Below are positions 51,637 through 60,805 of a DNA stretch of 64,000 nucleotides, piece by piece. Below the pieces are notes generated by a model that had not been told where the DNA came from, did no database searches, and saw only the letters and a program-made list of their open reading frames with translations. This stretch comes from DAIPKP01 sp964539095. GTDB lineage: Bacteria; Synergistota; Synergistia; Synergistales; Aminiphilaceae. The stretch covers positions 1 through 64,000 of the forward strand of contig CAZIFL010000007.1 in NCBI GenBank assembly GCA_964539095.1, in the 5' to 3' direction. Each line of letters starts with the position of its first letter. The first letter of the stretch is position 1. A program made the position numbers and the translations under genes.

Positions 51637-53591
51637 TGTTTTTTCACTGCCTCCCGGTACATATCCTCCAGCCGGCGCTGTACTGTTTCTTCTTCGGGGC
51701 TGAGCCCACGGCCTTCGCTCTGCACCGTGTACTGGGTGTAGTTGCTTACATCCTGAGGAGTTTCAAGAATGTAGGGGGTGAGGAAGATCATGAGGTCCAC
51801 CTTCTCCTTCTGCTTGCTGGTAGAGGTGAAGAGATTTCCGATGAGGGGGATGTAGGAGAGGCCGGGAACCCTGTTTTTAAGCGATTTCTCCGCCTCTTTG
51901 ATAATGCCCCCGAGAATCACCGTCTGCCCATCCTGGACAAGAATGCTTGTCTTGATCTCCCGCTTGGAGGTTACCGGGGTAGAGCTTGTCATGGCGGTGA
52001 GCACATCCTCCACCCGCTGTTCGATATCCAGAGCCACCAGATTGCCTCCCCGCACCCGGGGGGTTACCTTGAGGATGAGCCCTACATCTTTGTACTCGTA
52101 GCTGTTCGCCACAGAGCCGGGGTTGGTGCTGTCTGCGGTAGAGGCTTTGAGCTGGGGAATGTTCTCCCCCACCATGAGAGTGCTCTCCCTGTTATCCGTG
52201 CAGAGAAGCCGAGGCATGGAAAGCACGTTGATGGCGTTGTACTTGTTGAGCAACCGCACGTAGGCGTACATGAGCCCCTGGGTTTCGTAGGTGGTGGTGA
52301 TATTGCCGTCATCATCCTTCACTTCGGTCTTGGAAATTTCGTTAAACCAGCTGAGGAATTCCGAGGGAACCCCCGCCTCCCCGAGTTGGATGTTTGCCGC
52401 TAACACCCCGTCGCCGAAAACCTTACCGCCCCAGGTAGCCCAGTCGATCCCCGCAGCATTCAGCCGGGTAAGACTTACCTCGGCGATGAGCCCTCGGATC
52501 ATGACCTGCTTGGGCTGGGTGTCGAGCTGTTCGATAATTCTGATAAAGCTCTCGTACTGCTCCCGGGGAGCCGCAAAGATAAGGCTATTGGTGGGGCCGT
52601 CCGCCACCACCGTGGTGGGAAGCTGCCCCTTCTGATCCGGCGCAAGGCTCGCAGCTACCGCTATGATCTGGCTGAGCTTCTCCGCCACCTCTTTGGCATC
52701 TGAATTCTGGAGTTTATGCACGTAGAAGGGGACGTCATCTTTTTTGGACTTCACGTCGAATTCCTGAACGATGCGGCGCACCGCGTCCATAGCATATGTA
52801 TCTGCCACGACCAAAAGCTTGGTGTCTTTGTCAAGTCCCAAAGCGAAGATGCCCTCAAGTTCCGGCGTTCTGGCTCCCGCCAGCTTATTGAGGTACTCCG
52901 CAAGATAGGCAGGGTTTGTATGTTCCAGGGGGAGCACGTAGACCTTGCGAACGCTGTCCGGAACATCCAGAGCGTTGATAACCCCTAAAGCCTTCTGAAC
53001 CTCCGTAGCCTTACCGGTAAGCACTACTCCCCGGCCACTGTCCACGGGGAAGATTCCTACAGTCTTTCCGATTACGGCCTGAAGAGCCTGCTGTACGTTG
53101 GCACTGGAGGTATAGTCCAGAGGAACAACCTGGACGATGAACTCCTCACCATATCCCGGCCCCACCCGTCCCTTACGGATCACGTTATCCGTACTGGGAC
53201 CGGTGTTGGCACTCCGCACCTTGGAATACCCCCCCTCGCTCTGAAGAGCAAGGCCATTCATATCAAGGGCAGAGAGCATAACCTGGCGGGAATCCTTTAC
53301 AGAGATGGGGCGAGTGGAGACTATAGTTATGGTGCCCTTTACTCCGGGATCTACCAGAATGTTCTCCTGAAGAAGCTCGGACATGAAGCGCACGAAGAGC
53401 AGAATGTCCAGATCCTTGAAGTTGAACTGCACCTGTCCGGATTCTCGCATAAGCCGGGCGGCCTGGACAAGATCCATTTCATCCTCGGCAGCTCCGCTTG
53501 GAGTGAAGCAGGGAAAGAGGGCCCCCAGGAAGAGACAGGAAAGGAGAGATATCCCCAGACATCCCGCTGCTAACGACCTTTTTCTACGCAT
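51633..53591 (-). CDS. gspD: Type II secretion secretin
   Basis: 652 aa from ATG 53591 with GGGGGAG. Signal peptide ends near SGAAE. N0 domain (FNFKDLDILLFVRFMSELLQ), N1-N3 repeats (VYVLPLEHTNPAYLAEYLNK; FYVHKLQNSDAKEVAEKLSQ) and the secretin barrel (VPGLSYIPLIGNLFTSTSKQ, then LMIFLTPYIL). It forms the outer-membrane channel. There is a 131-nt gap from gspI. Confidence 0.95.
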   Translation of the reverse strand: MRRKRSLAAGCLGISLLSCLFLGALFPCFTPSGAAEDEMDLVQAARLMRESGQVQFNFKDLDILLFVRFMSELLQENILVDPGVKGTITIVSTRPISVKDSRQVMLSALDMNGLALQSEGGYSKVRSANTGPSTDNVIRKGRVGPGYGEEFIVQVVPLDYTSSANVQQALQAVIGKTVGIFPVDSGRGVVLTGKATEVQKALGVINALDVPDSVRKVYVLPLEHTNPAYLAEYLNKLAGARTPELEGIFALGLDKDTKLLVVADTYAMDAVRRIVQEFDVKSKKDDVPFYVHKLQNSDAKEVAEKLSQIIAVAASLAPDQKGQLPTTVVADGPTNSLIFAAPREQYESFIRIIEQLDTQPKQVMIRGLIAEVSLTRLNAAGIDWATWGGKVFGDGVLAANIQLGEAGVPSEFLSWFNEISKTEVKDDDGNITTTYETQGLMYAYVRLLNKYNAINVLSMPRLLCTDNRESTLMVGENIPQLKASTADSTNPGSVANSYEYKDVGLILKVTPRVRGGNLVALDIEQRVEDVLTAMTSSTPVTSKREIKTSILVQDGQTVILGGIIKEAEKSLKNRVPGLSYIPLIGNLFTSTSKQKEKVDLMIFLTPYILETPQDVSNYTQYTVQSEGRGLSPEEETVQRRLEDMYREAVKKQ

Positions 53592-53722
53592 TTCTTCTCC
53601 CCCATTTTTCTGGTGTAAAGGGCTCATTCTCGAGAGACTCCCCTTTATTAAAATCAATCATAATGGAAAGCACGTGCCATCTCCTCCCCCAATTTTAGGG
53701 AAAAGGATTTTTGCGAAGCATA

Positions 53723-54130
53723 TCAGGGCATATGGAACTGCACACTCCGCCCCTCGTAGGTTACAGTAATAATCCGATACGAGAGAGAAAAATCCCCCTG
53801 TTCCGCCTGCTGGTCCTTTTTCTCAATTTCCCAGGAAAGCCCTCTTTCACTCCCTCGTTCCGGGAGCACCCCTCGCTTGTCCTCAATAAGAAGGCTTCTG
53901 GCATGATCCAGAAGCTGGCGCTGCACCGCCACCTCCCGAAGAGTTCTCTGGGCCACCATGGTGAGCTTAAGACATCCCACCACTACAAGTCCCATGATCC
54001 CCACAGCCACAAGAACCTCCAACAGCGTAAACCCCCGGCGAGGCTCCCCCGTTTTTTGGGATTTTCGGCGGATGGGGATGGGGATGGGGATGGGAGCACC
54101 TTCGCTGCAATGTTGTCTCGGTTCTGCCAT
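53723..54130 (-). CDS. gspI: Minor pseudopilin, GspI-like
   Basis: 135 aa. Prepilin signal RRGFTLLEVLVAVGIMGLVV with Glu at +5 after a ~30-residue basic leader, which has an odd IPIPIPI run from GGGGAT repeats. The short globular part (ALQRTLREVAVQRQLLDHAR-like helix, then strands) suits GspI. Start ATG 54130 shares a base with the gspC stop (TGATG). Confidence 0.7.
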   Translation of the reverse strand: MAEPRQHCSEGAPIPIPIPIRRKSQKTGEPRRGFTLLEVLVAVGIMGLVVVGCLKLTMVAQRTLREVAVQRQLLDHARSLLIEDKRGVLPERGSERGLSWEIEKKDQQAEQGDFSLSYRIITVTYEGRSVQFHMP

Positions 54131-55068
54131 CACTGCACCTGATAACTCAACAGTTCCTGCTTTCCATCCCGGATAACGGTAACATCAAAGCGTTTCCCCC
54201 CCATAAGGGAGTTAATGGCGTTCGCCACGTCTCCCATGTGGTTTATCCGAATACCGTTAAGCCCCTGCACCACATCTCCCTGGCGCACTCCCAGGGTAGC
54301 AAGGATACTGTCCTGCTCAATGTGTGCCACCTCAAGCCCTTCGGGCTTCCCCTCCACGTGTTTAGGTTGGAGCCGCACTTTTTTAAGCTCATCAAAGGGG
54401 TTCATGAGCAGACTGTTTACAAGATTCCGGCTCACCTGCCCCGCACTCCCTGGGGTAGCAGGCTGAATATCCTGCCGCGCTGAAGATATAGCCTGGGGTG
54501 CTGGAGCGGGGTTTTTCGGAGCACTGCCAGAAACCCGGCCTCCCTGGGCACCGAAGAAAAGAGTCTTGATCACCGGTTCTCCTCCGTCCTGGGGGTCAAA
54601 ATAAACCCCGTCCCCGGTTATGATAGCTACGAGAAATCCCCGGAAGATCTCTCCCTGCTCCAGGAGCACCTTTCCCTGAGAGGTATTCCCCAGAGCAAAG
54701 ATTCCCGCCACAGTTCCGAAGACCTGAAGATCTTCGAGTTCGTGGGCTAGAGGGGATTCCCTCTTCTGGGTATCCTCCAAAGGCACCTGCTTGTTTGAGA
54801 GTACCTCAAAGGGGCTCTTCTCAAGAAAGAAGCGCATTCCCCGAGGCAGCTCCGCAGGATTTCGGGAATCAAGAAAAACTCCTCCCTTTTGAGAGAAGGG
54901 ATCCCAAAGGCGAGCAGCCCGTTTTTCGAGAGCATTTCCGAGAATCAGAGAGCTTCCCCATCCCAAGAGTAGCCCTCCGAGAAGAAGCGTGCCCCCCAGA
55001 GCCAAAAAATGGAAGGAAATCCCCTTGAAGAAAAAAGGGAACAAACGAGGCAAAGAACTTTTTCGCAT
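54130..55068 (-). CDS. gspC: Type II secretion protein GspC with PDZ domain
   Basis: 312 aa. One N-terminal membrane helix (LALGGTLLLGGLLLGWG), an HR-like domain (LEDLQVFGTVAGIFALGNTS), a Pro/Ala linker, then a PDZ domain (VAHIEQDSILATLGVRQGDV, GLNGIRINHMGDVANAINSL). It links the inner-membrane platform to GspD. It overlaps gspN by 1 nt. Confidence 0.82.
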   Translation of the reverse strand: MRKSSLPRLFPFFFKGISFHFLALGGTLLLGGLLLGWGSSLILGNALEKRAARLWDPFSQKGGVFLDSRNPAELPRGMRFFLEKSPFEVLSNKQVPLEDTQKRESPLAHELEDLQVFGTVAGIFALGNTSQGKVLLEQGEIFRGFLVAIITGDGVYFDPQDGGEPVIKTLFFGAQGGRVSGSAPKNPAPAPQAISSARQDIQPATPGSAGQVSRNLVNSLLMNPFDELKKVRLQPKHVEGKPEGLEVAHIEQDSILATLGVRQGDVVQGLNGIRINHMGDVANAINSLMGGKRFDVTVIRDGKQELLSYQVQ

Positions 55069-55673
55069 TACGGAGCACCCTCCTCTCTTTCAAGAAACCA
55101 TTGTCCGGCCTCAGTTCCTTTACGAAGAGGAAGAAAACCCTGAAGAGGCATAACGAGATCGTCCTTTTCCGGAGGAATCCGAAAAGCAACCGCAGCAGTG
55201 GCAATGCGCCGTGTCTTCAAGGAGATGGAAAGATCTCCCTGGCCCCGGAACTCTCCGGAGGAACGGAAGGACTGAATGTGGAGAACTCCTTTTTTGTAGA
55301 CTATCCGGGCAGATCCTCCGGACCAGCTGAGACTTTTTCCGAAAACACGCAACTCTCCCGCACCAAAGGAGAGATCTAATACACCCGCAAAACGCCGGAG
55401 AGATTCTCCCCAACCCAGAGCAAGGGTACATTCCGCCAGGGAGAGATCCGCCATGGGAAGATCCATGCGAGGGGAGAAGAGACGGAACACTCCGGCTCCG
55501 GGGCTTTCGAGATCCTGCCAGGCGAGAAGCACTCCCTGGGGAGCAAGCTGCTTTTGCAGAAGAATGCCCCCAAAACGCCCTGCGGCTTCCCAAGGAAAAA
55601 AGAGGGCTAGGGAAAGGAGGGCTACACAGAGGAAAAAACTTACTCCTCCCAAAAACTTCAGCCCTTTTTTCAT
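55068..55673 (-). CDS. gspN: GspN-like type II secretion protein
   Basis: 201 aa, one N-terminal membrane helix (FFLCVALLSLALFFPW) and a beta-rich periplasmic part (LLAWQDLESPGAGVFRLFSP, AGVLDLSFGAGELRVFG). Short for GspN; assigned from position between gspM and gspC and overall shape, not from a strong motif. Confidence 0.55.
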   Translation of the reverse strand: MKKGLKFLGGVSFFLCVALLSLALFFPWEAAGRFGGILLQKQLAPQGVLLAWQDLESPGAGVFRLFSPRMDLPMADLSLAECTLALGWGESLRRFAGVLDLSFGAGELRVFGKSLSWSGGSARIVYKKGVLHIQSFRSSGEFRGQGDLSISLKTRRIATAAVAFRIPPEKDDLVMPLQGFLPLRKGTEAGQWFLEREEGAP

Positions 55674-56179
55674 GGCGTATCTCCTCCTCGAACGGCTACA
55701 AGAAGAGCATATGTTTTGTTATCTCCATCTCCAAGAGTGCGCAGCTCTGCGCTCTCCACGGAAAGTCCCGCCCCCCGAAGCTCCTGGAGAAAGGTAAGAA
55801 GTCTCTCTCCGTAAAGCCCTTCCAGAGCAAAGGCAATACGTTCCTCAGATGCGGTAAGCTGTGAAACAGCACTCTGAAGATTAAGCGACTGGAGTACCCG
55901 ATTAAGGGCCTCCAAAGGTTCTTCCGCACTTTCCCCTCTGGTTTTCCCCCCAGCGCCTTCCTGGGTAGCGTACTGCCGAAGGACTTGGGCAAGAATTGCG
56001 GACCGCTCCCGTAAAACCGCCACCCGCTGGATCTCATCGTTCCGGAGGGGGAGGAGATAGAAAAGGCCTATCCCCCAAAAGAGGATCCCTCCTCCTAAGA
56101 GAAAGAGAATTTTTTGTCCCGAGGGGTGCTCTCGGAGAGTCTGTAGAGCTTCCTTGAAAGAATCGAAGGATCTCCTCAT
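55670..56179 (-). CDS. gspM: GspM-like type II secretion protein
   Basis: 169 aa. A cytoplasmic start, one membrane helix (ILFLLGGGILFWGIGLFYLL), a coiled coil (RVAVLRERSAILAQVLRQYA) and a ferredoxin-like end (AFALEGLYGERLLTFLQELR, SVESAELRTL) fit GspM/PilO-type proteins. Coupled to both neighbours by ATGA overlaps. Confidence 0.65.
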   Translation of the reverse strand: MRRSFDSFKEALQTLREHPSGQKILFLLGGGILFWGIGLFYLLPLRNDEIQRVAVLRERSAILAQVLRQYATQEGAGGKTRGESAEEPLEALNRVLQSLNLQSAVSQLTASEERIAFALEGLYGERLLTFLQELRGAGLSVESAELRTLGDGDNKTYALLVAVRGGDTP

Positions 56180-57357
56180 GGCTTTGTCGCTCCCAAATAT
56201 ATGGTAAAGCGTATGCTGGAACTCCCCGGAATCTGCTGTACACCTTCTAGGGAAGCCTGAAGAGATCCCTGTGGGAAGGCCCGCCGGATCTGCTGGACAT
56301 GAGAGACCTCGGGAGCGGATCCCACAACCTCCACTCTCTGAGAAGTGAAACGAAGCGATTCCGCCACAACTCCCGGGGGAAGATCCTTCCAGGTATTTCC
56401 CAGAAAAATGAGAATTTCTTCGAGATCCATACCAGACTTCTCTCCTGGATTTCCCAAAGCTCGAAGTTTTCCCCGTGCCTGGCTGAGGGGATCGCGAATA
56501 CGATCATTCGGGAAGGTTTGGGCATAAGCCCCGTGCATTTTCTCTTCGTAAAGATCTTGCTGCTGACGGCTTTCGTAGATGGAATACCCCAGGAGCCCAG
56601 AAAAAAAGAGACCTCCCGCGAGCACGGCACTCAGCAAACGGAGCAACGGCAGAAGACGCTCGTCCCAGGCAAAAAGGTGTTCCACCCCTCCAGCGGAGAG
56701 ATCCATTTCATGTAGCTGGGGATAGGCGTTCCAAAAAGCGCTCCACCGATGCCAAAATTCTTCCGGAGTTTCTCCGGGATCTTCGGGGTTTATCACAGTA
56801 TAGTGAAAATCCCCTCCGAGTTCTTCCCGGAGCTGCTCTTCCCGAGGAAGATGGCGGGAATAGCGATACAGAAAAGGAGTCCCTTCACGAAAAACTACAA
56901 GAGAAGCCCCGGAAGTTTTTTCTTCGCAGCCCAAGGCACGGAATTCTTGCGCTCCTTCCTCCGGAAGGGGGATAAAGAGTAACGGGAGAGGCCAATAAAG
57001 AACCTTTCGCCCCTCTTTCGGGGGACACCACTCCCAAGACCGTCCCTCCTCCCGGCTCCAGATCCATGCGGTTCCTCGGCTCTGCTTCCCCCTGCGGGAG
57101 AATACGAGCGGCAGGATTTCCACTCCCTCGGGATTCGGCAAAAGGTGATGGTATTGCATTTTCAGAGCATCCCGAATTCTTCCCCGATGAGCAAAGGGAA
57201 AGGAAAAAGGTTCCAAGGAGAGGGTTCTGAAGGGAATCCCCACCACCAGATCCTCCGTCTCAGGCAGAGTATCAAGTATGCGAAAACCTTCTTTGCTGTA
57301 GAAATGTATCTTTTCTCCCACCCGAAAGCAGCAGGAGGGGACGTTTTTCTGCTTCAT
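56176..57357 (-). CDS. gspL: GspL-like type II secretion protein
   Basis: 393 aa. A cytoplasmic actin-like (PilM-type) region (VVGIPFRTLSLEPFSFPFAH), one membrane helix near residue 255-275 (LLSAVLAGGLFFSGLLGYSI) and a periplasmic ferredoxin-like domain (ESLRFTSQRVEVVGSAPEVS). ATG 57357 overlaps the gspK stop (ATGA). It recruits GspE to the membrane. Confidence 0.75.
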   Translation of the reverse strand: MKQKNVPSCCFRVGEKIHFYSKEGFRILDTLPETEDLVVGIPFRTLSLEPFSFPFAHRGRIRDALKMQYHHLLPNPEGVEILPLVFSRRGKQSRGTAWIWSREEGRSWEWCPPKEGRKVLYWPLPLLFIPLPEEGAQEFRALGCEEKTSGASLVVFREGTPFLYRYSRHLPREEQLREELGGDFHYTVINPEDPGETPEEFWHRWSAFWNAYPQLHEMDLSAGGVEHLFAWDERLLPLLRLLSAVLAGGLFFSGLLGYSIYESRQQQDLYEEKMHGAYAQTFPNDRIRDPLSQARGKLRALGNPGEKSGMDLEEILIFLGNTWKDLPPGVVAESLRFTSQRVEVVGSAPEVSHVQQIRRAFPQGSLQASLEGVQQIPGSSSIRFTIYLGATKP

Positions 57358-58259
57358 TCGTAGAGATCCCTCCAAAAAACAAGCTCCACCCTCTCCCCGT
57401 CTTTGCGAAGCACCGCTTCGTACCGGGAGATCCATTGATTATTCCATGTAAGCTGTATCTCCAGACGGAAAAAGGTGCTCTCCACCCCGAGAAGCCCCAT
57501 AAGCCGGGGGAGTACACTATCGGGAAAACCGCTAAAGTTCTCAAGATCCCCCAAGCTTTTAAGGGGGTGATCCCTTCGCCATTTTTCGAATTCTTTTCCC
57601 GCCTCTTCGGTGAGATCTTCATCAAGAAGGCCGTAAACTTCGGGGGTAACGGTATTGACATTGATGGTTCTCCCCCCCCAGAGGGTACAGTAGGTCTTAA
57701 GTTGCTCCAGAATTTCCGGGGAAATACCGGGACAAAGGAGGAGTTCCGAGAGATCCCCCAGGGGACGATCCAAATTACCCGGCCCCTCTCTTCCTGAAAG
57801 CCGGGGAGTCGCATCGGGGTCAAGAAAGTCGAGCACTTTCGATGTGAGATCTTCCTTTTCCAAATCCCTCCAGAGTTTTTGCCAAGCCCGGTTCAGCTCC
57901 GTACGAAAGGTCTCTCCATCGGGGAGAAAGAGATTGTTCAAAGGAATTTTATGATCCTGAGGCTGAAGATGAAAAACCACCTGAACCCCTTGAAGAGGAA
58001 AAGCTAGGGGCTGAAACCAGGGCTCTTCATGAGAATCATAGCCATTTTTGTCCATCACCAGTCCCCGGGCAGCATAGTACGCTCCGACAAAGGCAAGGCT
58101 CCGGGACTGCAGATCCTGACGCTCCCCAAGAACTCCGGTAAGCTGCAGCCGGGCAAACCAGGCAAAGGCAACGCTCACCGTAACCAGCACGGTGCCCGCG
58201 AGAAGGATCGCTGCAAGTACAAAGCCGCTCCTGCCTCTACCGGGGAAACCAGTCTTCAT
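57354..58259 (-). CDS. gspK: Type II secretion pseudopilin GspK-like
   Basis: 301 aa. Short prepilin leader RGRSGFVLAAILLAGTVLVT: Gly|Phe cleavage and no Glu at +5, as usual for GspK at the pseudopilus tip. The body has two helix-hairpin modules (INVNTVTPEVYGLLDEDLTE; DHPLKSLGDLENF), the SAM-like GspK folds. It overlaps gspJ by 23 nt. Confidence 0.82.
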   Translation of the reverse strand: MKTGFPGRGRSGFVLAAILLAGTVLVTVSVAFAWFARLQLTGVLGERQDLQSRSLAFVGAYYAARGLVMDKNGYDSHEEPWFQPLAFPLQGVQVVFHLQPQDHKIPLNNLFLPDGETFRTELNRAWQKLWRDLEKEDLTSKVLDFLDPDATPRLSGREGPGNLDRPLGDLSELLLCPGISPEILEQLKTYCTLWGGRTINVNTVTPEVYGLLDEDLTEEAGKEFEKWRRDHPLKSLGDLENFSGFPDSVLPRLMGLLGVESTFFRLEIQLTWNNQWISRYEAVLRKDGERVELVFWRDLYE

Positions 58260-58938
58260 AAAGACACGCCCCTTTTTCCTCTGCTCCTCCGGAGGAAGAA
58301 TAGTTAATCTCAATGCGCACCCCGAGAGGAATTTTCCCCTCGTAGCGATTCCTCCAGGTTCCCCCGTCATGAATCTCCACCCGAAAAGATCCTACTCCAG
58401 GTAACACAAGCTGCCCCTCCGAGGAGACGAGCTTGTCGGGATCAACCTCCTCCGGGAGAAGCCCCGGAAGAAACCATCGATAAAGACCTCTGGGAGGAGT
58501 GTAGGCTTCCTTTTTTCTTTCAAGATCCCCGAAGTCTCCAAGAAAATTTTCTCTGAAAATACCGTAGGCTACGCTACTCACAGGTCGTCCCTGCTGAAGA
58601 GGGGCAGCGCTCCAGAAGATGACAACATCATCCTTCATGTCCCCGAACTTTGCCCGGGGAACGATACGAAACGCCACATTGGAACCCTCTGGCAGGGCAC
58701 TCCGCTGCTGCATATCCCCCACAATACGCCGGGCCGCCATACGAAGCGATTCATTTCGGCCCACCTGCTTTTCCGTCTCCACCACATGCCGCACCACCCG
58801 AATTGCGGGAGCCACTCCCAGAGTCATTACCAAAGCAGAGAGGGCCACCACCATGAGGATTTCAAAAAGGGTAAACCCGGCACTCTTTGCAGATCTCGAA
58901 CTATCTCCTGAGCTATTGCGAATCGGGAGAACTCTCAC
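58237..58938 (-). CDS. gspJ: Minor pseudopilin, GspJ-like
   Basis: 233 aa from GTG 58938 with CCGGAG at 6 nt, overlapping the upstream gene by 26 nt; ATGs at 58971 and 58977 are alternatives. Prepilin motif SAGFTLFEILMVVALSALVM with Glu at +5. The large beta-rich globular domain (FGDMKDDVVIFWSAAPLQ ... GSFRVEIHDGGTWRNRYEG) fits GspJ better than GspG/H. Confidence 0.7.
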   Translation of the reverse strand: MRVLPIRNSSGDSSRSAKSAGFTLFEILMVVALSALVMTLGVAPAIRVVRHVVETEKQVGRNESLRMAARRIVGDMQQRSALPEGSNVAFRIVPRAKFGDMKDDVVIFWSAAPLQQGRPVSSVAYGIFRENFLGDFGDLERKKEAYTPPRGLYRWFLPGLLPEEVDPDKLVSSEGQLVLPGVGSFRVEIHDGGTWRNRYEGKIPLGVRIEINYSSSGGAEEKGACLYEDWFPR

Positions 58939-60772
58939 GGGAGGCTCCGGAATCTTCGGGGGGAGCACCATATCCATAGGTACCTGGCTTGAGATAGGAG
59001 GTAAATATCTCCAGGTGAGGCTGGCTCTGAAGGCGAGCGCTCGCATCAAGAAGCCTGGCAAGATCCTCTGCGGTGGCCTCCTTCTCAAAGTAGCGGGCAA
59101 GCTTATCAAGCCCCTGGAGGAAGAGATCCCGGTTCTGGGTGTGGGTGGCCACGGCGATCTGCAGATCTGCCAGAAATTTCTCCGCCTCAGTACGCTTCAT
59201 CAGATGTTTCTGAGCGCGCTCCGCAAGCTCTATCCGCTCCTGCACCGATGGAGCCATACGAGCCCGAGCAAGAAGCCGATCCCCTATCATGCCATCTACC
59301 CCAAAGGCAAGCCCCCCCAGGGAACAGAAGAGCAGAAGAGCGCCGAAGGCCCGGACGAGCCAGGCATCATTCTTGAGGCGCGGCATTTCAAGAGGGAGAA
59401 ACGTCCCCCCTCGAGAGGCAAGAGCCAGGGCAAGAGCAAACCAGAGAGAGTTTTCAATGCGGTGAAAGGGACGGGTCCAGAGAGCGTTGAACCAGAAAAG
59501 GCAGAGAAGCCCGTTAGCCCATATCGCCCAGGAGGGAAGCGGCTTCTTGCGCACCAGGGCGGCGATAAGAGAGACAAACCAGAAGAACGCTCCTCCGAGA
59601 AGGAGCACCCCCCCCAGAAAGCCCGTCTCGGCAAACCACTGAAAGATCTCGTTATGAGCCCAGTAGGTATAACGGAAGGGCATGGATTCGAAGCGCTGGA
59701 ACATGGCCTTCTGAGCCTCCAGGTAGTTCCACTTGAAGTGCCCCAACCCTACCCCTTTTACGGGGTTCTCCGCAATCATGGTAAGGGCGGTAGCCCAGAT
59801 GCTGTCACGTCCGGCGATGCTTTTAGTCTCCGTCACTACCTCAAGAGACTTTACCGCCAGCGTCCCCCCTCTTCCGAAGGAGAAAGAGAGCAGCATGGGG
59901 AGCAAGCCAAGGATAAGAATGCCCACAAGAATACGTCGGGAGGGGCGCATCCCTCCCCGCCAGTACCCTACGCCGAGGAAGACGAGCCCCACCAGCAGAG
60001 AGAGGATGGCGGATCGGCTGGTGGAGTTCCACAGCCCCCAGAAGGAGACGACGAGAAAGAGCGCATTTGCCCAGCTCCAGAAGGAGGTTCTGCCATCCTC
60101 CTTGCGGAAGGCTCCGGAAACCCAGTTATGGATACAGCCAAAGACAGCGATGGCACACCAGAGGCCGAACATGTTCATCTGCCCGGTATTGCCGATGTAC
60201 ATTTTCACGTTCATGATGAAGGGGGCGATATCGGGGAACCCCCGTTTCTGAATTTCCGCAAAGATCGCATTCGCCGAGGCATTGGCCCCCGCCAGAAGAA
60301 GAACCCACTTGAGCCACCGACCCCACCAGTGTGTAGGGAACTGTCGGGCCATCACGTAGAGCCCGAAGAGAGAGGCAAAGAAGATCCACTCCTTGGCAAA
60401 GGTAGGCCAGGAGCTGGGAGAGATCCAGAGGGGCTGCAGAGTAACATAAAAAAGAAGTATTCCCCAGAGTACGCCGAAGGAATCGATGGAGAAGGAGAGC
60501 CGCCCTGGATAGTATCGAACCATCCGGTACCCCCCCCAGAGACAGAGAAGCCCTATGGGGACGAGGGAGACCACCCATTTCATAATGTGGAGGGTATCAT
60601 ACCAGTAAAGACCGGAAAAAATAATGTTCGGCAGTCCAAGAGATATCAGGAGTGCCGATGCCGCAAGCCACTGGGGGACCAGGGAGAGTTCCCCTTCGGA
60701 ACTTTTCAGAGTAAAGGAGGAGAGTTCCTTTACTCTCTGGGATTTGCCGGTACCACGCTTCCTCTTTGCCAC
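58913..60772 (-). CDS. O-antigen ligase-like (Wzy_C / PglL-type) membrane protein
   Basis: 619 aa, about 12 membrane helices. The Wzy_C block is clear: SIAGRDSIWATALTMIAENP, VKGVGLGHFKWNY, then YTYWAHNEIFQWFAETGFLG. The last ~130 residues are a TPR-like helical tail (IELAERAQKHLMKRTEAEKF). Start GTG 60772 has AAGGAGG at 9 nt. It may ligate O-antigen or, given its place immediately before pseudopilin genes, glycosylate pilins as PglL/TfpO do; that is inference. Confidence 0.75.
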   Translation of the reverse strand: MAKRKRGTGKSQRVKELSSFTLKSSEGELSLVPQWLAASALLISLGLPNIIFSGLYWYDTLHIMKWVVSLVPIGLLCLWGGYRMVRYYPGRLSFSIDSFGVLWGILLFYVTLQPLWISPSSWPTFAKEWIFFASLFGLYVMARQFPTHWWGRWLKWVLLLAGANASANAIFAEIQKRGFPDIAPFIMNVKMYIGNTGQMNMFGLWCAIAVFGCIHNWVSGAFRKEDGRTSFWSWANALFLVVSFWGLWNSTSRSAILSLLVGLVFLGVGYWRGGMRPSRRILVGILILGLLPMLLSFSFGRGGTLAVKSLEVVTETKSIAGRDSIWATALTMIAENPVKGVGLGHFKWNYLEAQKAMFQRFESMPFRYTYWAHNEIFQWFAETGFLGGVLLLGGAFFWFVSLIAALVRKKPLPSWAIWANGLLCLFWFNALWTRPFHRIENSLWFALALALASRGGTFLPLEMPRLKNDAWLVRAFGALLLFCSLGGLAFGVDGMIGDRLLARARMAPSVQERIELAERAQKHLMKRTEAEKFLADLQIAVATHTQNRDLFLQGLDKLARYFEKEATAEDLARLLDASARLQSQPHLEIFTSYLKPGTYGYGAPPEDSGASRESSPDSQ

Positions 60773-60805
60773 CCCGTAACGCCTCCTTGCAGGTTTGGAA
60801 AAACC

